Below the pieces are notes generated by a model. The model was not told the DNA's origin. It worked only from the letters and a program-made list of their open reading frames with translations, and did not search any database. From Novosphingobium percolationis (lineage in GTDB: Bacteria > Pseudomonadota > Alphaproteobacteria > Sphingomonadales > Sphingomonadaceae), in assembly GCF_020179425.1 (NCBI RefSeq), contig NZ_JAILYM010000007.1, positions 62,001 through 126,000 on the forward strand: DNA of 64,000 bases, given 5' to 3'. The translations under genes and the position numbers were made by a program. Below are positions 42,447 to 50,605 of this stretch, one piece after another (within the stretch, counting starts at the first letter, position 1; each line of letters starts with the position of its first letter).

Positions 42447-44786
42447 ATGAGTTTCTGGCTCGCCAGGAAACGGACGGTCCAGCAGACCGACATGATCCAG
42501 CGCTTCGACCCGCGCTTCTGGACGGTGGATTTTCCCCGTCCGGCGATGGCGTCGGTGGTGGTTTCAGCCCCGGATGCGCTGCGCGTCGACGCGGTGTTCC
42601 AGAAGCGAAACGACCTTGTCGGGCTGATCTGGGAAAGCGAGGACCGCTGGGACCACCCGCTGCTCGCCTACGATACCGACCGAGACTATGCGCGCACGAC
42701 ACTGTCGTTCCGATGGCGTTCGTCCGGGGTGCTGCCGCTCGATCTGGTCAACGGGCCGACGCTGACGATCGAGGGGCGTGATGCCGCAGGTGCGGGGCGG
42801 ACCTGGTACGTGCGGCTGTGGAACTATGCCATGGGCACGCCGACCGATGCCCAGGTGACGCTGCCGTTCTCCGCGCTGGAGGGCGGTTTCTCGCTTCCGG
42901 CAGACGCCGACCCGGTGCATCCGGCGGCGATCGACCGGATGTTCGTGTCGCTCGCCCCTGCCGGATATGCTGCGGCGGATGCCTCGCCGTTCGCGACCGC
43001 GCTGACCGGCTGGGCCGAGCTTTCGCAGATCCGCTGCGACGGGCACCGACCGATGCTGAACATGGGCGACGTGATGGTGCCACCGCATGGCCTGTCGATC
43101 GCGACGGGCTATGACGATTGCTACAACCAGACCCCGTCGCGGGTGGTCCGTCAGGCGCTGGGGCTGGGCTATCGCGGGAGCATCAACCACTACGTCGGAA
43201 TGAGCCACTTCATGCCGCTGGCGCCCGATGGCGCGGGCGGCTTCGTGGTCGATCCGGTGCTGCCCGCGATGAATGCGGCGGCCGAGGCGTGGCATGGTGC
43301 TTTCCTCGCCGAAGCGAAAGCAGCCGGCTATTCGGTGATCCTGTCGCAGTCTTTCGAACTGCTGGCGCAGCATTGCCCTGCGGCCTGGCAGCAGCGCACC
43401 GCGAGCGGAGGGGCGGCGCGGACCGCGTGGTTGCCACCCTCGGCGCTGCTTTCGCCTGCGCATTCGGGCGCGCAGGGCTGGCTCGCCAAGGTGGCGCGGC
43501 GGCTAGTGGCCTTGCAGAAGGCCGCAGGCTTGCCCGTGCGCTTTCAGGTGGGCGAGCCTTGGTGGTGGATCACGCCGGGGCGCGAGATCTGCGTCTATGA
43601 CGATGCTGCCAAGGCAGCGTTCGGCGGCAGTCCGGTGGCGATCCCCGACATGGCCGCGAGCCTGACCGCGCCGCAGAAGGCTCTGCTTGAAAGTGCGGGC
43701 GCGGTGCTCGCGAGCGCAACGGCGGCGCTGACGGCAGCGGTGCGGTCAGAGGCGGGCGCGGCGGGTGCCGAAGTGCTGCTGCTGGCATTTCTGCCGACAG
43801 TGCTCGATCCGCAATTTCCCGAAGCGCGGCGCGCCAACCTGCCGATCGGCTGGGCAAGCCCGGCTTTCGATACGCTCCAGCTGGAAGACTACGACTGGCT
43901 GACGGCGGGCAAGGAGGCGCTGCGCGCGGCCGGGCGGGCAGCCGTCGAGGCGCGGCTGGGATATGTACGCGCGCAGCAGCACTTCCTGTCGGGCTTCGTG
44001 CTGTTGCCGGAGAATGCCGAGGCCGAATGGGCGCGGATCGACGCCGCTGCCAGCGAAGCCCGTGCGCTGGGCGTGGCCGAAACCTTTATCTGGGCGCTGC
44101 CGCAAGTGGCGCGCGATGGCTTCACCCGCCTGCCCGACGCCAGCGAGGATCAAACCATGCAACCTTTCGACGATGTCCTGTTCCCCATCGCGCTCGGCCG
44201 TGCGGCAACCGTGACGCCCGAGTTTTCGACCAACGTCACGATCACCGCATCGGGTTTCGAGCGGCGCAACAGCCTGTGGTCGGATGCGCGACTGCGCTTC
44301 GATGTGGGGCCCGGCGTGCGATCCGAGGCTGAACTGGGCGAGTTGATCGCCTTCTTTCGGGCGCGACGTGGCCAGGCGCGGGGGTTCCGCCTGCGCGATC
44401 CGTCGGACTACAGCTCCAACGGCATGACCGGCACGCCGACCGCGCTCGATCAGGTGATCGGCTCGGGCGACGGCGCCAAGGCTCGGTTCGAACTGATCAA
44501 AGCCTATGGCGACGGCGCGGACCTGCAGACCCGGCGCATCACGCGGGTACGGGCGGAGAGCCTGAAAGTCAGCGTGAATGGCATCGAGGTGGGCGGCTGG
44601 ACGCTGGCCGACGGCGGCGTTGTGATGTTCGCGACCGCTCCCGCGGCTGGCGCAGTAGTGCGGGCGGGCTTCCTCTTCGATGTGCCGGTGCGGTTTGCCG
44701 AGGACCGGCTGGATGTTTCGGGCGCCGCCTTCGCGGCAGGCGAGGCGCCAAGCGTGCCGCTGGTCGAACTGCGCGAGGAGGCCTGA
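42447..44786 (+). CDS. GTA gp12 (DUF2460/TIGR02217) with a long N-terminal barrel-like fusion
   Basis: One 779-residue frame. Residues 571-779 (from MQPFDDVLFP) are a complete DUF2460 distal-tail protein, the size of Rhodobacter gp12. Residues 1-570 are an added region: a beta-rich N terminus, then a part with a glycoside-hydrolase-like look (GYDDCYNQTPSRVVRQALGLGYR; GEPWWW at 369-374; TLQLEDYDWL), probably the non-contractile tail-sheath TIM-barrel type. The internal ATG at 44157 has GAGGA seven bases upstream, so free gp12 may also be made. Domain naming is from memory. Confidence 0.82.
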   Translation: MSFWLARKRTVQQTDMIQRFDPRFWTVDFPRPAMASVVVSAPDALRVDAVFQKRNDLVGLIWESEDRWDHPLLAYDTDRDYARTTLSFRWRSSGVLPLDLVNGPTLTIEGRDAAGAGRTWYVRLWNYAMGTPTDAQVTLPFSALEGGFSLPADADPVHPAAIDRMFVSLAPAGYAAADASPFATALTGWAELSQIRCDGHRPMLNMGDVMVPPHGLSIATGYDDCYNQTPSRVVRQALGLGYRGSINHYVGMSHFMPLAPDGAGGFVVDPVLPAMNAAAEAWHGAFLAEAKAAGYSVILSQSFELLAQHCPAAWQQRTASGGAARTAWLPPSALLSPAHSGAQGWLAKVARRLVALQKAAGLPVRFQVGEPWWWITPGREICVYDDAAKAAFGGSPVAIPDMAASLTAPQKALLESAGAVLASATAALTAAVRSEAGAAGAEVLLLAFLPTVLDPQFPEARRANLPIGWASPAFDTLQLEDYDWLTAGKEALRAAGRAAVEARLGYVRAQQHFLSGFVLLPENAEAEWARIDAAASEARALGVAETFIWALPQVARDGFTRLPDASEDQTMQPFDDVLFPIALGRAATVTPEFSTNVTITASGFERRNSLWSDARLRFDVGPGVRSEAELGELIAFFRARRGQARGFRLRDPSDYSSNGMTGTPTALDQVIGSGDGAKARFELIKAYGDGADLQTRRITRVRAESLKVSVNGIEVGGWTLADGGVVMFATAPAAGAVVRAGFLFDVPVRFAEDRLDVSGAAFAAGEAPSVPLVELREEA

Positions 44787-44787
44787 C

Positions 44788-45618
44788 ATGGCGGAGCGTA
44801 CGCGCATCTGGTTCAGCCAGCCGCTGGAGACGGCGGCGGTGTGGTGGCGGATCGAACGCGCCGACGGCTTCGCGCTCGGCTTTACCACGCATGACCGCGA
44901 CCTGTGGTTCGACGGGCTGCTGCACCGCACGGCACCGGGCATGACGCCCTCCTCGATCCGCAAGACCGGTACGCTGGAGCCCGACAGCGCCGAGATAGCG
45001 GGCGCGCTCAGCCATGATTTGATCCGCGAGCAGGATCTGACGGCTGGACGCTTCGACGGCGCGTCGATCGCGATGGGACTGGTCGACTGGCAGACGCTGG
45101 AACGGCAGGACATCTACCGGGGCACGATTGGCGCGGTCGGGATCGAGGGCGCCGGCTTTTCGGCCGAGCTGAAATCGCTGAAGTCGGTGTTCGAACGCGA
45201 GATCGTACCGCGCACCTCGCCGACGTGCCGCGCGGAATTCTGCGAGGTCGGTTGCACTCTTTCAGCCACGCGCTTCACTGCCGTGCATGCACTGGCCGCG
45301 ATCAGTGACACGGGTTACGCGATCCGTATCGACGGCGCAGTTGCGCTCGACGACCTCGTATTCGGAAAGCTGCGCGCGCTTGGTGGACCGGATGCCGGGC
45401 TGTGGCGACGTGTCGAAGGCAGGGACGGCGATTGGCTCCTGCTCGACCGCCCGCTCGATCCGACGACCAGTGTCGGCACACGCATGACCGTGCGTCAGGG
45501 GTGCGACCACATTCTGCAGACTTGCGCTGCACGGTTTGCCAATGCGGTAAACTTTCGGGGCGAGCCGTTCCTGCCGGGCAATGACCTGCTGGCACGCTAT
45601 CCACTGGCGGGCGCATGA
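44788..45618 (+). CDS. GTA gp13, DUF2163/TIGR02218
   Basis: A 276-residue baseplate hub component of the DUF2163 family. RADGFALGFTTHDRDLWFDG near the start and PTCRAEFCEVGCTLSATRF with its three Cys near residues 145-160 are diagnostic, as is the late GCDHILQTCAARFANAVNFRGEPF. The Cys cluster (about 148, 153, 157, plus those near the C terminus) may bind an iron-sulfur cluster, as described for the Rhodobacter GTA hub. GAGGAGG precedes the ATG. Confidence 0.92.
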   Translation: MAERTRIWFSQPLETAAVWWRIERADGFALGFTTHDRDLWFDGLLHRTAPGMTPSSIRKTGTLEPDSAEIAGALSHDLIREQDLTAGRFDGASIAMGLVDWQTLERQDIYRGTIGAVGIEGAGFSAELKSLKSVFEREIVPRTSPTCRAEFCEVGCTLSATRFTAVHALAAISDTGYAIRIDGAVALDDLVFGKLRALGGPDAGLWRRVEGRDGDWLLLDRPLDPTTSVGTRMTVRQGCDHILQTCAARFANAVNFRGEPFLPGNDLLARYPLAGA

Positions 45619-46004
45619 ATGCCGCCTTGGCAACGGCGGCCATCAGCCTGATCGGAGTCCGCTACCGCCTGCATGGGCGCAGCGCGGACGACGGTCTCGA
45701 TTGCGTGGGGGTGGTGGCCGCGGCCATGATCCGGGCAGGGTATCGCGTGGTCGCGCCGCAGGGCTACACGATGCGCCAGGTCGATTGCAGCGGGTTTGCC
45801 CTGTTCGCCCCGCTGAACGGGTTCGAGACCGTCGAACGCGAGGGCGATCTGGTCCTCGTTCGAGCCAATCCGGTACAACCTCACCTTCTGATCCGCGTGC
45901 CCGACGGGTTCGTCCATGCGCATGCAGGCCTGCGCCGCGTGGTTTTCCTGCCGGGCGAAACGCCTTGGCCCATCGCTGGCGAATGGCGACTTCGCTCAAA
46001 CTAG
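45615..46004 (+). CDS. GTA NlpC/P60 peptidase (gp14)
   Basis: A 129-residue cysteine peptidase that would open the recipient's peptidoglycan during DNA entry. The N-terminal helix ATAAISLIGVRYRLHGRSADDGLDCVGVV holds the catalytic Cys (near residue 32), and the His is in FVHAHAGLRRVVF. It overlaps gp13 (ATGA). Confidence 0.9.
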   Translation: MNAALATAAISLIGVRYRLHGRSADDGLDCVGVVAAAMIRAGYRVVAPQGYTMRQVDCSGFALFAPLNGFETVEREGDLVLVRANPVQPHLLIRVPDGFVHAHAGLRRVVFLPGETPWPIAGEWRLRSN

Positions 46005-46014
46005 GACATTCAAA

Positions 46015-48213
46015 ATGGCGACATTGCTTCTCACGGCTGCGGGTACCGCGCTGGGCGGCCCCATCGGTGGCGCGATCGGTGCGCTGGCTGGACGCGAAGT
46101 GGACAGCATGGTTCTGGGGGGGCGCGCCGTCCATGGCCCCCGGCTAAAGGACGTCTCGGTCCAGACGTCGAGCTATGGCGACGCGCTGCCGCTTCACTTC
46201 GGCACGGTCCGCAGCGCGGGCACCGTCATCTGGTCGACCGAACTGATCGAGCAGGAAGCACGGTCGGGCGGTGGCAAGGGGCAGCCGACCGTTACGACCT
46301 ACACCTATTCGGCCTCCTTCGCGGTCGCAGTGGCAAGCCGCCCCATCGGCAGCATCGGGCGCATCTGGGCAGACGGGAACCTGCTGCGCGGTGCGGCAGG
46401 CGATCTCAAGGTCGGCGGCACGATGCGGCTGCACACCGGCTTTGGCGACCAGGACGCCGACCCGCTGCTCGCCCAGGCGGAAGCCGCAGGCCACTGCCCG
46501 GCCTACCGCGGCATCGCTTACGTGGTGTTCGAGGATCTGCAACTTTCCGACTTCGGCAATCGCATTCCTTCGCTCACGTTCGAGATTTTTGCGGATGCGA
46601 CAGGGTGCGACGTAGCAGCGATTTGCCAGAGCATCCTGCCCGATGCGCGCTGCACGGGACTTGCCCAGACCTTCGCCGGATTTTCGATCGATCAGGGCAC
46701 GACAGGCGACACCATCGCTGTGATCGGCAGGGCGATCCCGATTTCGGCCTGGCTCTCCGGCGAGACGCTGGTGCTGGCGGATGCCATGTCTGCCACGACG
46801 GTTCCGCCGATGCTTCCCCTGCCCGCAGCCGGGGAAGACGCAAATGCCCAGGATCTGAAGAGCGGCGGTTGGTCGCGGCGACGCGAGCCCCTGCCACGCG
46901 CGCGCCAATGCGGTTTGCGGTATTATGATGTCGCGCGCGACTATCAACCGGGCCTGCAACGCGGGAAGGGGCGCAGCGAGCAGGGCGACCTGACCATCAT
47001 CGATCTGCCCGCAACCTTAGCGGCGGAACACGCGCGCACGCTGGCGGACAGGGCCAGCCAGCGCCTGTCCCGTCCGACCGAGACCCTAGCCTATCGCACG
47101 ACGACGATCGATCCCGCGCTGTTCTCGGGACCCGTCGTCCGGACGCCGATCAGCGCAGGCGCTTGGCGGATCGACGACTGGGAGTGGCAGAAGGACGGCG
47201 TCGTGCTGCAGCTGACGATGCTGCAGGACATCGCGTTGCCCGCCACGGATGCCAGCACCGATGCGGGACGTCACAACCCGGCCGTGGACGCCATCGTCAC
47301 GCCGACGCAGTTGCAGGCCTTCGAACTGCCGTGGGACGGAACGGGCAACGGCAATGTCTCTGTGGTGTTCGCTGCAGCCTCCAGCAGCGGTGCCGGTTGG
47401 AAGGGGGCTGCTCTGTTTGCACCCGTCGGGTCCGGTTCGGGGGACCTCGCCCCCCTCGGCACAACGGGTCGCAGACGCGCCACGACCGGCATCACCCTCA
47501 ACGCGCTAGGGCTCGCATCGCCGTTGCTGCGCGACCTTTGCTCGACCCTCGACGTGCAGCTTGCGGCGGTCGACCTCGATCTGAGCGGGGCCACGCTTTC
47601 CGCCATCCTAAATGGTGCCAACCGGGCGCTCGTGGGTGAGGAAATCGTCCAGTTCGCCAAGGCCGCCCCCCTTGGCTCAGGTCGCTGGCGCCTCTCAGGG
47701 CTACTGCGCGGTCGTGGCGGAACCGAATGGGCGATCAGCAGCCATGTGGCAGGGGAGCCCTTTGCGCTTCTGGACTCGCCGCTTGTCTCCATAAGTGCAG
47801 AGGCGCTCGCGGGGAGCGCCGGTCCGCTTCTGGCCGTTGGCCTGAACGACACAACGCCTGTATCGGCGGAAATCAGCTGTGCAGGCGCAACACTCCGCCC
47901 CTTGAGCCCGGTTCACGGCAAGGTCGCCTTGGAGCCAGACGGTTCTGTGACCCTGAGCTGGGTGCGCCGCGCACGAGGCGCATGGGCCTGGTCCGACTTC
48001 GTCGACACCCCGTTGAACGAAGAGCGCGAAGCGTGGGACGTGGTGCTCGGCGATCTGGCCGCCCCCCTGGCCCGCTGGACCTGCAGCGTTCCGCGACTGT
48101 CAATCCCAGCGAGCGATCTACCAGCGCCGCCGTCGTCGGGCGCGCAGTTCAGCATACGCCAGATCGGGCGCGCATCGCTTTCCCCGGCGTTGACGATCGC
48201 CTTCCCCGCATGA
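46015..48213 (+). CDS. GTA host-specificity/tail tip protein (gp15-like)
   Basis: A 732-residue baseplate megatron-type protein. It starts with a Gly/Ala-rich glycine-zipper-like stretch (ALGGPIGGAIGALAGREVDS), then GPRLKDVSVQTSSYGDALPLHFG and TYTYSASFAVAVASRPIGSIGRIWADG, as in phage tail-3 domains. It is far shorter than Rhodobacter gp15 (about 1,300), and I see no GTA TIM-barrel domain in it. The missing domain may correspond to the N-terminal region fused to gp12. Confidence 0.85.
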   Translation: MATLLLTAAGTALGGPIGGAIGALAGREVDSMVLGGRAVHGPRLKDVSVQTSSYGDALPLHFGTVRSAGTVIWSTELIEQEARSGGGKGQPTVTTYTYSASFAVAVASRPIGSIGRIWADGNLLRGAAGDLKVGGTMRLHTGFGDQDADPLLAQAEAAGHCPAYRGIAYVVFEDLQLSDFGNRIPSLTFEIFADATGCDVAAICQSILPDARCTGLAQTFAGFSIDQGTTGDTIAVIGRAIPISAWLSGETLVLADAMSATTVPPMLPLPAAGEDANAQDLKSGGWSRRREPLPRARQCGLRYYDVARDYQPGLQRGKGRSEQGDLTIIDLPATLAAEHARTLADRASQRLSRPTETLAYRTTTIDPALFSGPVVRTPISAGAWRIDDWEWQKDGVVLQLTMLQDIALPATDASTDAGRHNPAVDAIVTPTQLQAFELPWDGTGNGNVSVVFAAASSSGAGWKGAALFAPVGSGSGDLAPLGTTGRRRATTGITLNALGLASPLLRDLCSTLDVQLAAVDLDLSGATLSAILNGANRALVGEEIVQFAKAAPLGSGRWRLSGLLRGRGGTEWAISSHVAGEPFALLDSPLVSISAEALAGSAGPLLAVGLNDTTPVSAEISCAGATLRPLSPVHGKVALEPDGSVTLSWVRRARGAWAWSDFVDTPLNEEREAWDVVLGDLAAPLARWTCSVPRLSIPASDLPAPPSSGAQFSIRQIGRASLSPALTIAFPA

Positions 48214-48238
48214 CCTTCCTTTTCCCTGGAGCCGTTCC

Positions 48239-48697
48239 ATGACCGACCCGCAAAGCTTTCCCTCCGCGACGACCCATCACGCACTGCCATTGCTGTTCGC
48301 TGGGCAGAGTCAGAAGGAGACGACCGTCAACGAAGCCCTCGCCCTCGTCGATATCCTGCTCAACCCCGTGATCGAGGCGACCGTTTCGACTCCTCCCACC
48401 ACGCCAACGATCGGGAAAGCCTGGATCGTCGGTCCGTCCCCCAGCGGGTCATTTTCCGGCCATGCGGGGCAGATTGCCGCATGGACGAACGGTGGCTGGC
48501 GCTTCCTGTCGCCGGTCCGCGGAATGTCGGCGCACGACACCGAGCACGATTGCACGATCCGCTTCACCGATGCCTGGAGCCGCGTGATCGCGCCTGCGCC
48601 GCCGAGTGGCGGTACCGTAGTCGACACCCAGGCGCGTGCCGTCCTTGCCACAGTACTGTCCCTGCTCGCACAAGCGGGCATTTTTTCGTCACCCTGA
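48239..48697 (+). CDS. DUF2793 protein, probable tail fibre part
   Basis: A 152-residue DUF2793 protein. Its N terminus (HHALPLLFAGQSQKETTVNEALALVDILL) and GKAWIVGPSPSGSFSGHAGQIAAWTNGGWRFL are characteristic. Such proteins follow gp15 in alphaproteobacterial GTA and prophage clusters and probably form a fibre or spike unit. The coding end contains the terminator of the whole cluster. Confidence 0.88.
   Translation: MTDPQSFPSATTHHALPLLFAGQSQKETTVNEALALVDILLNPVIEATVSTPPTTPTIGKAWIVGPSPSGSFSGHAGQIAAWTNGGWRFLSPVRGMSAHDTEHDCTIRFTDAWSRVIAPAPPSGGTVVDTQARAVLATVLSLLAQAGIFSSP
48663..48686 (+). terminator. Terminator of the GTA cluster
   Basis: TGCTCGC (48663-48669) and GCGGGCA (48674-48680) form a 7-bp stem (one G-U pair) with loop ACAA, followed by TTTTTT. 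It lies within the last codons of the DUF2793 gene. Confidence 0.75.
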
Positions 48698-48734
48698 CGG
48701 AACCAAAACGGAGAGGTTGCATTTGGAGGGGCAC

Positions 48735-48842
48735 ATGAGGGCGTTTCCACTGCGCTTTTGTCGTCCAAACAACACGCAGCAGTTGTTTTTCGGCAACAGT
48801 TTGGCTCGGTGCCCGCTTGCACGAATACAACAGAACCGATAG
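48735..48842 (+). CDS. Possible 35-residue ORF upstream of ompA
   Basis: A short frame starts at an ATG with GGAGGGG six bases upstream, one of the strongest ribosome sites in the window, and ends with TAG 46 nt before the OmpA start. The product is basic (MRAFPLRFCRPNNTQQ...) and unlike any family I know. It may be a leader peptide or chance. The rest of 48698-48888 is ompA leader with no other signal that I can assign. Confidence 0.3.
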   Translation: MRAFPLRFCRPNNTQQLFFGNSLARCPLARIQQNR

Positions 48843-48888
48843 ACATGAACAACGACGTGGCGTGATTTCGCTAAAAGGGGAAACGATA

Positions 48889-49956
48889 ATGCGGAAACTG
48901 GTCCTTGGCTTTGCCTTGGCGTCGACAGCGATGGCGACTCCGGCTCTCGCTCGGAATGATTCCTGGTACGTTGAAGCCGATGGCGGCGCGATGATCCTGG
49001 AAAATTCCGAAGCCACCATTGGTGGCGTTGAAAACGCGGCGACTCTCGACAACAAGACGGGCTACGATTTCGGTGGCATCGTCGGTTACGACTTTGGTGG
49101 CTTCCGCCTGGAAAGCGAAGTCGGCTATCGCAGCGCTCAGAACGACTCGCTGACCGTCGGCAACACCACGTTCAACCGTGATGACGACACGCTGCGCGGT
49201 CACGCGCGCGCTCTGAGTTACATGGTCAACGGCCTGCTCGACTTCGGCGATGACGATGGCCTTCAGGGCTTCATCGGCGGCGGTGTTGGCGTCGCGAACG
49301 TCAAGTACCATATCATCAAGAGCTTCGGCGGCGTCGATGACTCCGACACCAACTTTGCCTGGCAGGCGATCGCGGGCGTCCGCGCTCCGCTTTCGAAGCA
49401 CTGGGACGTGGGCCTGAAGTACCGCTTCTTCAACGTCAACAACGTGAAGCTGACCGGCAACTACGCACTTGCCGGCGTGCCGGTTGAAACGCGCTTCCGC
49501 TCGCACTCGCTGCTGGGCACGCTCGCCTACAACTTCGGTGGCGCCGAGCCGATGCCGGAGCCGGCTCCCCCGCCGCCCCCGCCGCCCCCGCCGCCGGCTC
49601 CGGTCTGCAACAAGGGTCCGTACATCGTGTTCTTCGACTGGGATAAGTCGGACATCACGCCTGAAGCGGCAACCATCCTCGACAACGCGGTCACGGCCTA
49701 TGGCAACTGCGCCAGCGTTCCGATCATGCTTGCCGGTTACACCGACCGCTCGGGCACCCCGAAGTACAACCTGGGCCTTTCCTCGCGTCGTAACGCGTCG
49801 GTCCAGTCGTACCTGACCTCGCACGGCGTCCCGTCGGCTGCGATCAGCAGCCAGGCATTCGGCGAATCCAACCCGCGCGTTCCGACCGCCGATGGCGTTC
49901 GCGAACTCCAGAACCGTCGCGTGGAAATCACGTACGGTCCGGGTTCGGGCATGTAA
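48889..49956 (+). CDS. OmpA family outer membrane protein
   Basis: A 355-residue porin-like protein. A signal peptide (about 1-21, ending ALA) precedes an eight-strand beta-barrel domain (about 22-220). A Pro-rich hinge (PAPPPPPPPPPPAP) leads to the periplasmic OmpA domain that binds peptidoglycan, with FFDWDKSDITPEA and LAGYTDRSGTPKYNLGLSSRRNASVQ. AAAAGGGG precedes the ATG. Codon use is strongly biased, more so than nearby genes, consistent with high expression. Confidence 0.95.
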   Translation: MRKLVLGFALASTAMATPALARNDSWYVEADGGAMILENSEATIGGVENAATLDNKTGYDFGGIVGYDFGGFRLESEVGYRSAQNDSLTVGNTTFNRDDDTLRGHARALSYMVNGLLDFGDDDGLQGFIGGGVGVANVKYHIIKSFGGVDDSDTNFAWQAIAGVRAPLSKHWDVGLKYRFFNVNNVKLTGNYALAGVPVETRFRSHSLLGTLAYNFGGAEPMPEPAPPPPPPPPPPAPVCNKGPYIVFFDWDKSDITPEAATILDNAVTAYGNCASVPIMLAGYTDRSGTPKYNLGLSSRRNASVQSYLTSHGVPSAAISSQAFGESNPRVPTADGVRELQNRRVEITYGPGSGM

Positions 49957-49984
49957 TTCTGCTTCTGCGGAAATAAATGCGAAG

Positions 49985-50011
49985 GGGGCCGGAGAAATCC
50001 GGCCCCTTTTT
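49985..50011 (+). terminator. Terminator of the OmpA gene
   Basis: A perfect 8-bp stem (GGGGCCGG, 49985-49992, with CCGGCCCC, 49999-50006) with loop AGAAAT is followed by TTTTT. This is the clearest terminator in the window. Confidence 0.92.
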
Positions 50012-50050
50012 CGTTATCAGCCGAGTCGTTGTTATGGATGGAGGTTAGCC

Positions 50051-50578
50051 ATGCGCCTGCGATCAATCATGCCGTTGAGTGCCGCCCTTCTGGCCTCGGC
50101 CGGATGCGCCACCACCGCAGCAACCAATCACGAACTCGCAAGAGCAAGCATCGCTGATGCGAGCGGGCGCGCAATCGGATCTGCACTGATTTCCGACCGT
50201 GCGGGCATTGTGACCCTTACGGTCCAAGTGACCGGCCTAAAACCAGGCCCCCACGGTATTCACCTCCACGCTGTCGGCCAGTGCGTTGCCCCTACCTTCG
50301 CCAGCGCTGGCGGCCACCTGAATCCGGGTATGCACCAGCACGGCGTGCAGAACCCAGCTGGCTCGCACTTGGGCGATCTTCCCAACATTGCGGTTGCTGC
50401 TGACGGAGCCGGCGCAGCTACCATCATGCTGCCGGGCCAATGGGCGGAACTCTCGCCGCATATTTTCGACACGGACGGTACCGCTGTGGTAATTCACGCA
50501 GGCCCGGACGACTATCGCTCCGACCCGGCTGGCAACAGCGGTGGGCGGATAGCGTGCGGCGTCCTGAGCCCGGCGTGA
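50051..50578 (+). CDS. sodC: Cu/Zn superoxide dismutase, lipoprotein
   Basis: A 175-residue periplasmic enzyme that dismutates superoxide. The N terminus is a lipoprotein signal with lipobox ASAGC (Cys near residue 19). Metal ligands are in GIHLHAVGQC (two copper His), GGHLNPGMHQHG (copper/zinc His), GSHLGDLPNI (zinc His and Asp) and VVIHAGPDDY (last copper His). The Cys pair in VGQC and RIACGVL forms the family disulfide. GGAGG precedes the ATG. It is isolated between the OmpA gene and the convergent MFS gene. Confidence 0.93.
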   Translation: MRLRSIMPLSAALLASAGCATTAATNHELARASIADASGRAIGSALISDRAGIVTLTVQVTGLKPGPHGIHLHAVGQCVAPTFASAGGHLNPGMHQHGVQNPAGSHLGDLPNIAVAADGAGAATIMLPGQWAELSPHIFDTDGTAVVIHAGPDDYRSDPAGNSGGRIACGVLSPA

Positions 50579-50605
50579 CGCCGGGCCCAGTTTACCCCAA
50601 CGCCA

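Larger units (their letters stand above)
34720..48697 (+). mobile_element. RcGTA-like gene transfer agent structural cluster
   Basis: Seventeen colinear genes encode packaging, head, connector, tail and baseplate proteins in the order of the Rhodobacter capsulatus GTA. The cluster lacks an integrase, repressor, replication and lysis genes and has host-like base composition, as expected for a domesticated, vertically inherited agent rather than a recent prophage. Lysis, capsid spike and regulatory loci of such systems usually lie elsewhere. Most genes are packed with ATGA/GTGA overlaps. Confidence 0.88.

Noticed and set aside
34720..48697. Interpretation as an ordinary prophage
   Set aside because: There is no integrase, repressor, replication or lysis gene and no flanking att repeat that I can see; gene order equals the Rhodobacter GTA.
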